Shown here in pieces: positions 1-7,077 of a stretch of 14,872 nucleotides of DNA; positions within the stretch are counted from its first letter, which is position 1, and the number at the start of each line of letters is the position of its first letter. This stretch comes from JAOTYV01 sp041557595 (lineage in GTDB: Bacteria; Pseudomonadota; Alphaproteobacteria; UBA8366). Below the pieces are notes generated by a model that saw only the letters and a program-made list of their open reading frames with translations, was not told the DNA's origin and made no database searches. The stretch lies in contig JBFFGE010000118.1 of the NCBI GenBank assembly GCA_041557595.1, positions 1 to 14,872 on the forward strand, in the 5' to 3' direction. The position numbers were made by a program, and so were the translations under genes.

Positions 1-1494
1 CGGCTCGATATCGGCAATAAGGGCATCGTCTTCATTCCGGCATCCGACAGCGCGCTCGCCATCTCCAAACTCAGCCTCGGCAGCGGCTTGACCATACCCG
101 ACGGCGTCACCTTTCAGCTGACCGGACCGGACAACCACCTCACCATCGCGCCCTCCCTTGATTCAGCCGAACACAAGCTGACCTTCGCCCATCTCGAAAT
201 CGATGGTCTGTTCGACACGGAGAAGCAGAAGCAGCAGCCGATCCGAATTACCATTCCCCGCTTCGGCAGCGAAAAAACCGGATCGCGGCCGTTGCACTTA
301 TACGCCACCGGCGGCACCCTGGAGGCGCCCACGCTGCATGTGACGGCCCGCGGAATCAATCTGTCGGTCGAAGACCTTTCGGACGAAATCAAATTCGGGT
401 TCGAAGCCGCCGATGTTCAGCACAGCGGTCGTCCGCCCCTGACCAAGCCATTGGCCATTTCCGCCCAGGGAAAGATCGTGAAGAACGTCGCGCGCGCCGA
501 AATTTTGGCGAAACAGCGCCATGGCCCGCTGGAAGTGCGCGGCCGCCTGAAACACGCGCTGGACAGCGGCGCCGGGCGACTCAATTTCATCTTGCCAAAG
601 GTGACGCTGACGCCGACGTCGTTCACCCTGGCCGACCTGTATCCACCGGCCGCCGAGTGGTTCGATAGCGCATTGGGCGAGGCCTCCGCCAAGGGCCATC
701 TGCTGTGGGACAAGGACGTATTGTCCGGGCAAATGTCGGTCAAACTCAACAAGGTCCAACTTGTCTCCGACGAATTCACTCTCAAGGACGTCAAAGGCAG
801 CATTACCTTTATCGAACTGGTCCCCTTGGTGATGCCGCCGCGCCAACGCCTCAAAGGACTGGTTTCCTACGGCGAGTTGGGTCCGATGCCGGCGCAACTC
901 GAATTCCAGCTTCAGGATGACGGGAAGATCGCGATCCAGGACCTCGATCTGACGCTCGCCGGCGGCCATCTCAACACCCGGGGCCAGCTACAGACGGAAA
1001 AAGGCTTGAGCGCCAAGGCCGCGATTGGCGTAAAGGCGGTCGACCTCAAGGAATTGCTGCAACTCATCGGTGTCGACGGGCTGAACGGAACCGGACGGCT
1101 TAGCGGCAGCATTCCGATCCGGATCAGCGGCGGCAATCTCATCATCAGCAAAGGCGAATTGCACGCGCTCGGTCCCGGCACGCTCCGATATGGCGGTTCG
1201 GCGCTAGAGAAACAGCTTTCGGCACGCAAGGATACCGCCGGCACGGTATCGCAAGTCCTCTCGGATTTTCGATATCGGACTCTGACGATGAAACTGGATA
1301 AGGAAGCGAAGGGACTGGGCACGATCCTCCTGCAGATGGAGGGATCGAATCCCGCAGTCTACAAGGGCCATCCATTTGCGTTCAATATCCGCATCGAGAG
1401 CGATTTCGACAAGCTGGGACGGATTGCCTTCGGCGGCGCCCAGTCCTTCTCCGAAGCCTTGCGGCGCGCGCAAAAAGCCGCCGATGCGGAGTGA
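1..1494 (+). CDS. ydbH: YdbH-like AsmA-family intermembrane protein, C-terminal part (5' end outside window)
   Basis: The frame is open from the first base of the window to TGA at 1492-1494, giving 497 residues of a longer protein; the TTG at 88 is only an internal codon. The visible part is rich in alternating beta-strand patterns and ends in a conserved-looking block (about 1310-1420) with the motif GSNPAVYKGHPFAFNIRIES, which resembles the C-terminus of YdbH (PF11739, formerly labelled 'dicarboxylate transport'). YdbH belongs to the AsmA-like proteins; in E. coli it is partly redundant with TamB and YhdP in moving phospholipids to the outer membrane, as a beta-groove bridge across the periplasm. 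The assignment is strengthened by the next two genes, which match its known operon partners YnbE and YdbL. The N-terminal membrane anchor cannot be seen. I am confident in the family and less sure that the function is identical to that in enterobacteria. Confidence 0.85.
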   Translation, partial: RLDIGNKGIVFIPASDSALAISKLSLGSGLTIPDGVTFQLTGPDNHLTIAPSLDSAEHKLTFAHLEIDGLFDTEKQKQQPIRITIPRFGSEKTGSRPLHLYATGGTLEAPTLHVTARGINLSVEDLSDEIKFGFEAADVQHSGRPPLTKPLAISAQGKIVKNVARAEILAKQRHGPLEVRGRLKHALDSGAGRLNFILPKVTLTPTSFTLADLYPPAAEWFDSALGEASAKGHLLWDKDVLSGQMSVKLNKVQLVSDEFTLKDVKGSITFIELVPLVMPPRQRLKGLVSYGELGPMPAQLEFQLQDDGKIAIQDLDLTLAGGHLNTRGQLQTEKGLSAKAAIGVKAVDLKELLQLIGVDGLNGTGRLSGSIPIRISGGNLIISKGELHALGPGTLRYGGSALEKQLSARKDTAGTVSQVLSDFRYRTLTMKLDKEAKGLGTILLQMEGSNPAVYKGHPFAFNIRIESDFDKLGRIAFGGAQSFSEALRRAQKAADAE

Positions 1495-1580
1495 ACAACG
1501 CGCGGTGGCGAAACCGCGGCCGGCGCGCTATTCTAGTCCTCGCACTGAATGCCGATGCCGCGTCCGATCTGCGGCCACGC

Positions 1581-1586
1581 AGGGAG
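1581..1586 (+). promoter_or_regulatory. Ribosome binding site of the ynbE-like gene
   Basis: AGGGAG lies 5 nt upstream of the ATG at 1592. It fixes the start of this very short gene, which would otherwise be easy to miss inside a longer open frame beginning at 1376. Confidence 0.7.
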
Positions 1587-1591
1587 ACGCT

Positions 1592-1774
1592 ATGAAACGC
1601 GCCTTTATAATTCTTGGACTTTCTCTGGCCGCAGCCGGTTGCACGCCGACCGTTGCGGTTGAAGCGCCCAAGGAGCCAATCACCATCAATCTCAATATCA
1701 AACTGGATGCGGAAGTCCGCCTCCGTATCGAGGAAAAAGCGAAGGAAGATGTCAAAAACAATCCGATCTTTTGA
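1592..1774 (+). CDS. ynbE: YnbE-like small outer-membrane lipoprotein
   Basis: This 60-residue protein has a classic lipoprotein signal: a short Lys/Arg start, a hydrophobic stretch at about residues 4-15, and a lipobox LAAAGC with the acylated cysteine at residue 17. The mature part begins TPTVAVEAPKEPITINLNIK. The 'APKEPITIN.N.K' core is the hallmark of YnbE (E. coli about 61 residues). In E. coli, YnbE is an outer-membrane lipoprotein that docks onto YdbH to form a bridge between the membranes. The start is fixed by AGGGAG 5 nt upstream and by the lipobox. It lies 97 nt after the ydbH-like gene, and its 3' end overlaps the ydbL-like gene by 26 nt in another frame, which fits a three-gene operon. 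The residue after the lipobox Cys is Thr, so no inner-membrane retention signal (Asp+2) is seen. Confidence 0.88.
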   Translation: MKRAFIILGLSLAAAGCTPTVAVEAPKEPITINLNIKLDAEVRLRIEEKAKEDVKNNPIF

Positions 1775-2117
1775 CCGGCGAGCCTGGTTCGCCGCGTCTG
1801 CCCTGCTGCTTTTCCTGCTAGCCGGATTTTCGCCCGCGGAAGCGGCGAACCGCCCGCTCGACCCACCGCGCGCGCAAGGCATCGTCGGCGAACGCTATGA
1901 CGGTTTTGCCGTCCTGCGCAAGACGGCTCCCAAGGCCATCAAAACGTTGGTAGATAAGACCAACGACCAGCGCCGCGCGGTCTACCAGAAACGGGCGAAA
2001 GCCACAAAAACCACCGTCAAGGCGGTCGGTCAAATTTACGCCAAGGAAATCATGAAGAACGCGCCGCGCGGGACCTGGTTTCTTCACGAATCAGGCAAAT
2101 GGTCTAAGAAGAAATAA
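1749..2117 (+). CDS. ydbL: YdbL-like periplasmic protein (DUF1318)
   Basis: This 122-residue protein begins with a Sec-type signal peptide: basic residues through about 11, a hydrophobic core at about 13-27, and an A-E-A type cleavage site near residue 32. The mature part contains the DUF1318 pattern, including GIVGERYDGF, a Lys/Arg-rich middle (KTNDQRRAVYQKRAKA) and a C-terminal PRGTWFLHESGKW. YdbL is the third member of the ydbH-ynbE-ydbL operon, and in E. coli it is reported to modulate the YdbH-YnbE bridge. The frame is open upstream as far as 1614, with other ATG codons at 1614 and 1707. I chose the ATG at 1749 because it gives a proper signal peptide and a family-like length, and because it has a purine-rich GAAGGAAG just before it. 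The 26-nt overlap with ynbE suggests translational coupling. Confidence 0.87.
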   Translation: MSKTIRSFDRRAWFAASALLLFLLAGFSPAEAANRPLDPPRAQGIVGERYDGFAVLRKTAPKAIKTLVDKTNDQRRAVYQKRAKATKTTVKAVGQIYAKEIMKNAPRGTWFLHESGKWSKKK

Positions 2118-2259
2118 TTATTTGGAATCCAATTGTTATTTCCGGCGCCCTGCGCCTCGCCGCCTGGGCGCGGCACCTCGTACAAGGGTACAATGAAATG
2201 GCTGTGCCCAGGGAGGCCAGGCGCGCCTTATCGAGACCTCATATATTCGGACTGAAAGC
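2118..2259 (+). other. Intergenic gap between the ydb operon and the cox-type cassette, with small inverted repeats
   Basis: No gene is seen in these 142 nt. An AT-rich imperfect palindrome centred on TTGGAATCCAA (about 2114-2140) begins at the ydbL stop codon. A GCGCCC/GGGCGC inverted repeat follows (2145-2150 with 2166-2171). Together they could form transcript-end structures, but there is no clear T tract. A TACAAT (2189-2194) resembles a sigma-70 -10 box for the coxD-like gene, but I see no convincing -35 box 16-18 nt upstream. No strong ribosome binding site precedes the coxD-like ATG. Confidence 0.4.
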
Positions 2260-3183
2260 ATGACAAAGCCGATTCCAGATTCCGTCGATGCGGCGCTTGC
2301 CTTGCTGTCGAGCGGAGCATACGTCGCCGATCGCAGCCTCGCGACGGCCCTGTTTCTCTCGCTGAAGCTGGGACGCCCGCTGTTCCTCGAAGGCGAGGCC
2401 GGGGTCGGCAAGACGGAAATTGCCCGCGTCCTGTCGCAGACCCTGGATCGGGATCTGATCCGTTTGCAGTGCTATGAAGGCCTCGACGTTTCTTCCGCGG
2501 TCTACGAATGGAATTACGCCCAGCAAATGGTCGAAATCCGGATGTCCGAAGCGCTGGGCGATCAGGACCGCGACACGCTGGAGCGCGGTATTTTCAGCGA
2601 CCGGTTCCTGATCCGCCGGCCGCTCTTGCAGGCGCTCGAGCCCAGCGCGAACGGCCCGCCGGTGCTGCTGATCGACGAACTCGACCGGACCGACGAGCCG
2701 TTCGAAGCCTTTCTGCTCGAGGTACTCGCCGACTTCCAGATCACCATCCCCGAAATCGGCACGATCACGGCGAAAGAACCGCCGCTCGTGGTCATCACCT
2801 CGAACCGGACGCGGGAAATCCACGATGCGATCAAGCGCCGGTGTTTCTACTACTGGGTGGATTACCCCGACGCCGCGCGGGAATTGGAAATCCTCGCGGT
2901 GAAGGCGCCGGACGTGCCGGCCGCCCTCTCCGCGCAGGTCGTCGCCTTCATTCAGAAGCTTCGCCAGGAGGATTTGTTCAAGCTTCCTGGCGTCGCCGAG
3001 ACGATCGATTGGGCGCATGCGCTGACGCAGCTCGATTGCATGGCGCTCGACCCGGATACCATCAACAACACGCTCGGCACCCTGTTGAAATACCAGGACG
3101 ACATCGCCAAGATCCGCGGCAGCGAGGCCAGCCGGCTGCTGAGCGAGGTGCAGACGGAACTGGCCATCGCCGGAGCCGCCTGA
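2260..3183 (+). CDS. coxD: MoxR-family AAA+ ATPase, CoxD type
   Basis: This 307-residue MoxR-type AAA+ ATPase has Walker A GEAGVGKT at residues 45-52, Walker B VLLIDE at 135-140, a sensor-1 asparagine in ITSNR near residue 182, and KRRC at 192-195 in the arginine-rich region. The full length fits single-domain MoxR proteins. In CO dehydrogenase clusters, CoxD acts with the VWA protein CoxE after cofactor insertion, and is implicated in sulfuration/remodelling of the molybdenum active site. Its neighbours here (coxE-like, XdhC-like, MPT-binding/MocA) match that setting, so CoxD is a better name than generic MoxR. The ATG at 2260 has only a weak upstream ribosome binding site, but the reading frame and the N-terminal helix fit the family. 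The stop overlaps the next start by one base (TGATG). The protein is soluble and cytoplasmic. The exact substrate enzyme is not shown by the window. Confidence 0.9.
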   Translation: MTKPIPDSVDAALALLSSGAYVADRSLATALFLSLKLGRPLFLEGEAGVGKTEIARVLSQTLDRDLIRLQCYEGLDVSSAVYEWNYAQQMVEIRMSEALGDQDRDTLERGIFSDRFLIRRPLLQALEPSANGPPVLLIDELDRTDEPFEAFLLEVLADFQITIPEIGTITAKEPPLVVITSNRTREIHDAIKRRCFYYWVDYPDAARELEILAVKAPDVPAALSAQVVAFIQKLRQEDLFKLPGVAETIDWAHALTQLDCMALDPDTINNTLGTLLKYQDDIAKIRGSEASRLLSEVQTELAIAGAA

Positions 3184-4415
3184 TGACGGCGCAGGCACCG
3201 GGCGATAGCGGCGGCCGGCTACCCGAGAACATCATGCATTTCGGCCGTGTCTTGCGGGCCGCCGGCCTGCCGGTCGGTCCCGGCACCGTGCTCGAGGCCA
3301 TCCGCGCGGTCGCGGCGGTCGGCATCGGCAACCGGACGGATTTTTACTGGGCGCTGCATGCCGTGTTCGTGAATCGCCGCGATCAGCGCGAACTGTTCGA
3401 TCAGGCATTTCACATATTCTGGCGCAATCCGCGCATCCTCGAACGGATGATGTCGCTGATGCTGCCGCAACTGCAGAGCGACGCCGACGAACAGCAGGCC
3501 GACGATATCGCGACCCGGATCGCGCAGGCGCTCGCCGCCGACCAGAATAAGGATCAGGTTGAAGAGAAAGCGGCGGAAGAGCTCGAATTCGACTCCGCCA
3601 TGACCTGGAGCCAGTCCGAGGTTTTGCGCCAAAAAGACTTCGAGAAAATGACGACCGAAGAGGTCGATGCGGCGCGCCTGGCCATGCGGCGCCTCAAACT
3701 GCCGATCCTGGCAATGCCGACGCGGCGCTACAGGCCCGACAAGAGCGGCGCGCGCGCCGACATGCGCGCGAGCCTGCGGGCGGCGTTGCGCACCGGTGGC
3801 GACATCATTCCCCTGAAATTTCGCAAGCGACAGACCCGCAATCCGCCCCTGATCGTGCTGTGCGACATTTCCGGCTCGATGGAGCGGTATTCGCGAATGC
3901 TGCTGCATTTCCTGCATGCGGTAACCAGCGACCGCGACCGGGTCCACACTTTCCTGTTCGGGACGCGCCTGACCAATGTCACGCGCTATCTCCGCTACAA
4001 GGATATCGATGTCGCGCTCGCCAAGATCGCCGACGAGGTCGAAGATTGGTCCGGCGGCACGCGCATCGGCCATTGCCTGCACACCTTCAACAGCGACTGG
4101 TCGCGGCGGGTGCTGTCGCAAGGCGCGGTGGTATTGCTGATCACCGACGGGCTGGACCGGGATGCGGGCGCGGGCCTTCGAATCGAGACCGACCGGCTGC
4201 ACCGCTCCTGCCGCCGCCTGATCTGGCTCAACCCGCTGTTGCGCTACGACGGTTTCGAGCCAAAATCGCAGGGCATCCGGGCACTGCTGCCCTATGTGGA
4301 CGATTTTCGACCGGTCCATAACCTTGAAAGCCTGATGCATCTGACCGACATTCTTAGTGCACCGGGATTGCGCCGCCATCCCGGCATGTCCAAATGGCTG
4401 GAGGCCGCCGCATGA
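3183..4415 (+). CDS. coxE: VWA-domain protein, CoxE type
   Basis: This 410-residue protein has a helical N-terminal half and a C-terminal von Willebrand A domain. The metal-binding MIDAS residues are all present: DISGS at residues 228-232, threonine 293 in WSGGTRIG, and aspartate 322 in ITDGLDRD. The sequence around the middle (RRYRPDKSGARADMRASLR) is typical of CoxE-like proteins. CoxE partners the MoxR ATPase CoxD, and the pair is needed for maturation of the molybdenum centre of CO dehydrogenase. The ATG overlaps the coxD stop by one base, and the stop overlaps the next gene as ATGA, so translation is probably coupled in both directions. A longer open frame reaches back to 2508 inside coxD, but it is a shadow there; the start at 3183 gives the family N-terminus. 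No signal peptide or membrane segment is seen. Confidence 0.9.
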   Translation: MTAQAPGDSGGRLPENIMHFGRVLRAAGLPVGPGTVLEAIRAVAAVGIGNRTDFYWALHAVFVNRRDQRELFDQAFHIFWRNPRILERMMSLMLPQLQSDADEQQADDIATRIAQALAADQNKDQVEEKAAEELEFDSAMTWSQSEVLRQKDFEKMTTEEVDAARLAMRRLKLPILAMPTRRYRPDKSGARADMRASLRAALRTGGDIIPLKFRKRQTRNPPLIVLCDISGSMERYSRMLLHFLHAVTSDRDRVHTFLFGTRLTNVTRYLRYKDIDVALAKIADEVEDWSGGTRIGHCLHTFNSDWSRRVLSQGAVVLLITDGLDRDAGAGLRIETDRLHRSCRRLIWLNPLLRYDGFEPKSQGIRALLPYVDDFRPVHNLESLMHLTDILSAPGLRRHPGMSKWLEAAA

Positions 4416-4747
4416 CCGCTCTTGAAGCCCTCGACGAAACCGTCTTGCAACGCGCCGCCGAATGGCACAGCGCCGGCAAAGGCGTCGCAATTGCGACCGT
4501 CGTTCGCACCTGGGGATCCTCGCCCCGTCCCGTCGGTAGCCAGCTCGTGGTAAACCAGGACAGCGAGTTCCTAGGCTCCGTATCCGGCGGCTGTATCGAG
4601 GGAGCGGTCGTCGCGGAAGCGCTCAAGGTGATGCAGGACGGCAAACCGTCGACGATGGAATTCGGCGTCACCGACGAAATGGCCTGGGAAGTCGGCCTCG
4701 CCTGTGGCGGCACGGTAGAAGTGTTTGTGGAGAAACTGGACGGATGA
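4412..4747 (+). CDS. XdhC/CoxI-family protein, N-terminal domain only
   Basis: This 111-residue protein is the N-terminal XdhC_CoxI domain (PF02625) standing alone. The visible motifs are WGSSPRPVGSQLVV (about residues 34-47), the conserved GSVSGGCIEG loop (about 55-64) and LACGGTVEVFVE near the end. XdhC-family proteins bind the molybdenum cofactor, protect it during sulfuration and pass it to molybdenum hydroxylases. In the better-known XdhC this domain is fused to a C-terminal Rossmann domain; here that second half is the next gene. The start overlaps the coxE-like stop (ATGA) and the stop overlaps the next start (ATGA). I infer that the two small proteins form one functional unit. The length is complete for the domain, so this is a genuine split rather than a truncation. 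Confidence 0.9.
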   Translation: MTALEALDETVLQRAAEWHSAGKGVAIATVVRTWGSSPRPVGSQLVVNQDSEFLGSVSGGCIEGAVVAEALKVMQDGKPSTMEFGVTDEMAWEVGLACGGTVEVFVEKLDG

Positions 4748-5454
4748 AACGCGCCCAACTCGATCTCCTGCTGCGCGCCCGCGCGGAAAAGAAGCCCACC
4801 GTCCTGGTGACCGATTTGGCGAGCGGCGCGCAATGCCTGCTGGTCGAGCGCGAGACATCCGGCGACCTGACGGTAGATGACCGGCTCTCCGCCGAAATCG
4901 AACGGGCGCAAACCGACGATCGCAGCCTCACCGTGGAAACCGAGCAGGGCAAATACTTCATTCAAATCTTCAATCCGCCGCGCCGGATGATCGTCGTGGG
5001 GGCCGTCCATATCGCGCAATTCCTGGTGCCGATGGCCGCGATCGCCGGGTATGCGGTGACGGTGGTCGACCCGCGCGGCGCCTTTGCAACCGATCTCCGC
5101 TTTCCCGGCGTCACCTTGTCGCAGGAATGGCCGGACGATGCCATGCAGGCCTTGGCGCCCGACCGCCGAACGGCGGTGGTCACCCTCACCCACGATCCGA
5201 AACTGGACGACCCGGCGCTGGCAATCGCGCTGCGCTCCGAGGCCTTCTATATCGGCGCGCTCGGCAGCCGACGCACGCACGCCCGGCGCCTCGACCGACT
5301 GCGGGAACTCGGTATTTCGGATCGGGAGATGGACCGCATCAATGGGCCCATCGGCCTCGATATCGGCGCAGTATCGCCGGCGGAAATCGCCATTTCGATC
5401 CTGGGCGAAGTCACCCAGACGCTTCATCGGCCGGCGGCGGAAAAAGCTGCATGA
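4744..5454 (+). CDS. coxF: XdhC/CoxF-family protein with C-terminal Rossmann domain
   Basis: This 236-residue protein carries the XdhC Rossmann domain (PF13478). The motifs run in order: MIVVGAVHIAQFL (about residues 81-93), DPRGAFATDLRFPG (about 108-121), LTHDPKLDDPAL (about 147-158), YIGALGSRRTHARR (about 167-180) and INGPIGLDIGAVSPAEIAISI (about 198-218). The GAVHIA form of the nucleotide-binding turn is characteristic of CoxF-like members. The first 75 or so residues are a short, less conserved lead-in domain. It follows the XdhC N-terminal gene with an ATGA overlap, and its own stop overlaps the next start in the same way. The expected role is binding and delivery of sulfurated molybdopterin cytosine dinucleotide to an apo-hydroxylase. 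The name coxF is by similarity of organisation; XdhC-family protein is the safe call. Confidence 0.88.
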   Translation: MKRAQLDLLLRARAEKKPTVLVTDLASGAQCLLVERETSGDLTVDDRLSAEIERAQTDDRSLTVETEQGKYFIQIFNPPRRMIVVGAVHIAQFLVPMAAIAGYAVTVVDPRGAFATDLRFPGVTLSQEWPDDAMQALAPDRRTAVVTLTHDPKLDDPALAIALRSEAFYIGALGSRRTHARRLDRLRELGISDREMDRINGPIGLDIGAVSPAEIAISILGEVTQTLHRPAAEKAA

Positions 5455-6554
5455 AATTCGGAGAAATCCCGCTCGATGATGCGGCCGGCGCCATCCTCGC
5501 GCATAGCGTACGGCGCGGCGGCCTCACCTTCAAAAAAGGGCGCGTCCTGTCGCCGGACGACATTGCCGCCCTGCGCGACGCCAAGGTCGACACTGTCGTG
5601 GCCGTACGGCTCGATGCCGACGACGTGGCCGAGGACGAGGCGGCAAGCCGGATCGCCGACGCAATTCGCGGGCCGGGATTGCGGACGACATCGGCGTTTA
5701 CCGGCCGGGTGAACCTCGTCGCCGATACGCAAGGCATCGCCGTGATCGATCCGCAGCTCGAGGCGCTGAACCTGATCCACGAGGCGACGACCGTCGCGAC
5801 CGTGCCCCGCTGGGAACTGGTCGACGCGAAACAGATCGTCGCCACGATCAAGATCATTCCCTTTGCGGCTCCCGCCAAGGTCGTCGCGGAATGCGAGGCG
5901 CTGGCCAGGCGCGTCGATGGCGGCATGATCCGCGTCGCCGCACTGCAACCGAAACGGATCGGCCTGATCCAGACACACCTCGCGGGCACGAAGGCATCCG
6001 TTCTGGACAAGACGCGCGCGGTCCTGGAAACGCGGCTGCAGACACTCGGCGCCACGCTTGTCGGCGAGTTGCGGTGCGACCACACGACCGCCGCACTGAC
6101 CGCCGCCATTGCCGAAATGCACGGCGATGCCGTCGATTTTCTTCTCGTCGCCGGGGCATCCGCGATCACCGACCGGCGCGACGTGATCCCTGCCGCAATC
6201 GTGGAGAGCGGCGGCGCAATCGACCATTTCGGCATGCCGGTCGACCCCGGGAACCTGCTGATGGTCGCCCGGATCGGCGAGACGCCGGTGATCGGCCTGC
6301 CGGGCTGCGCCCGGTCGCCGAAATTCAATGGGATCGATTGGGTCCTGCAACGGCTCTGCGCGGAATTGCCCCTTGCCGCCGCCGACATCATGGCGATGGG
6401 CGTCGGGGGCCTGCTCAAGGAAATGCCCGGCCGGCCGCAGCCGCGGACCGCCGGCGAAACGCGGCAGGCCGCCCCGCACGCAGCGCGTATCGCCGCACTT
6501 ATCTTGGCCGCCGGTCAGTCGCGCCGAATGGGGCCGCTCAACAAATTGCTGTAA
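5451..6554 (+). CDS. Molybdopterin-binding protein with truncated MocA N-terminus (first part of an interrupted fusion gene)
   Basis: This ORF encodes 367 residues and ends at an in-frame TAA (6552-6554). Residues 1 to about 330 form a MoeA/MogA-like molybdopterin-binding protein. Its MPT-binding core has GASAITDRRDVIP (about 235-247), MPVDPGNLLM (about 262-271) and GLPG (282-285). From about residue 346 a MocA-type nucleotidyltransferase begins: IAALILAAGQSRRMG with lysine 365 is the complete CTP-binding loop. The frame then stops two residues later. The same frame reopens directly after the TAA and encodes the rest of MocA to 7070, so the intact gene would be 5451-7070 (539 sense codons plus the internal stop and terminal stop), a fusion known in alphaproteobacteria. 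The role is molybdenum cofactor handling and conversion to its cytidine dinucleotide form. The start is in an ATGA overlap with the XdhC gene. Either this is a nonsense mutation or sequencing error, or the enzyme works as two pieces. Confidence 0.85.
   Translation: MKFGEIPLDDAAGAILAHSVRRGGLTFKKGRVLSPDDIAALRDAKVDTVVAVRLDADDVAEDEAASRIADAIRGPGLRTTSAFTGRVNLVADTQGIAVIDPQLEALNLIHEATTVATVPRWELVDAKQIVATIKIIPFAAPAKVVAECEALARRVDGGMIRVAALQPKRIGLIQTHLAGTKASVLDKTRAVLETRLQTLGATLVGELRCDHTTAALTAAIAEMHGDAVDFLLVAGASAITDRRDVIPAAIVESGGAIDHFGMPVDPGNLLMVARIGETPVIGLPGCARSPKFNGIDWVLQRLCAELPLAAADIMAMGVGGLLKEMPGRPQPRTAGETRQAAPHAARIAALILAAGQSRRMGPLNKLL
6552..6554 (+). other. In-frame TAA interrupting the molybdopterin-binding/MocA fusion
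   Basis: The codons read ...AAC AAA TTG CTG TAA CCG GTC GAC GGC AAA CCG ATG..., that is NKLL-stop-PVDGKPM. The family consensus runs straight through this point, and the reading frame is preserved on both sides, so a single base change (for example from GAA or CAA) would explain it. There is no frameshift. Confidence 0.9.
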
Positions 6555-6572
6555 CCGGTCGACGGCAAACCG

Positions 6573-7070
6573 ATGGTCCGCTGGGCTGTCGAGGCCGCCC
6601 GACAGTCGCAGGCGGATTCGCTCTATGTGGTCGTCGGACATGAGGCGGAGGCGGTGCGCGCGGCGCTGGCCGGCGATGGCGTGTCCTTCATCGACAATCC
6701 CGACTATGCGGACGGTATCAGCACGTCGATCCGGCGCGCGATCGCAGCCTTGCCGGACGACGTCGACGGCGTCATCGTCTGCCTGGGCGACATGCCCCGC
6801 ATCCGGCCGCAGCAGATCGATCGCTTGATCGCGGCGTTCAATCCGGTCGAGGGGCGCTCGATCTGTATTCCGACCTGGCGGGGCAAACGCGGCAATCCGG
6901 TGCTGATCGGCCGCCAGTTCTTCGCGGAAATTCAGGAAATATCCGGCGATGTCGGGGCGCGTTACCTGATCGGTCAGTATCCGGATTTAGTGTGCGAGGT
7001 GGAGATGGGCAACGATGCGGTCCTGGTCGATATCGACACGCCGCAGGCCCTGGATGCGCTGAGCGCCTGA
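6573..7070 (+). CDS. mocA: MocA-like cytidylyltransferase, C-terminal part lacking the nucleotide-binding loop (second part of interrupted fusion gene)
   Basis: This 165-residue frame is the continuation of the preceding gene in the same phase. It carries all later MocA/NTP-transferase motifs: DGISTS (about residues 47-52), LGDMP (71-75), KRGNPV (105-110), GDVGARYL (125-132) and VDIDTPQAL (152-160). MocA transfers CMP from CTP to molybdenum-molybdopterin, making the MCD cofactor used by CO and xanthine dehydrogenase-type enzymes. It lacks the LAAGxSxRMG...K loop, which lies on the other side of the TAA, so alone it should not bind nucleotide normally. The first in-frame ATG (6573) is 18 nt after the TAA, with no clear ribosome binding site, so re-initiation or readthrough would be needed to make it. 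The conserved sequence shows no other decay, which suggests a recent change or an artefact. It could equally be annotated as the 3' part of a pseudogene. Confidence 0.8.
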   Translation: MVRWAVEAARQSQADSLYVVVGHEAEAVRAALAGDGVSFIDNPDYADGISTSIRRAIAALPDDVDGVIVCLGDMPRIRPQQIDRLIAAFNPVEGRSICIPTWRGKRGNPVLIGRQFFAEIQEISGDVGARYLIGQYPDLVCEVEMGNDAVLVDIDTPQALDALSA

Positions 7071-7077
7071 CGGGCGT

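Noticed and set aside
2180..2194. GTAC-AAGG-GTAC mini-palindrome and TACAAT as a definite promoter
   Set aside because: There is no convincing -35 element at proper spacing and the palindrome is only 4 bp, so it is mentioned only as a possibility in the intergenic entry.
2508..3182. 5' extension of the coxE-like frame inside coxD
   Set aside because: The upstream part is low-complexity Arg-rich shadow of the ATPase. The VWA protein starts naturally at the overlapping ATG 3183.
6500..6600. Frameshift as the cause of the split MPT-binding/MocA gene
   Set aside because: The frame is the same on both sides of the TAA and the motifs align without a gap, so only the stop codon itself needs explaining.
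5411..6641. Two long minus-strand open frames (335 and 405 codons) opposite the MPT-binding gene
   Set aside because: Neither resembles a known protein. The plus strand encodes clear MPT-binding and MocA motifs with codon use like the neighbours.
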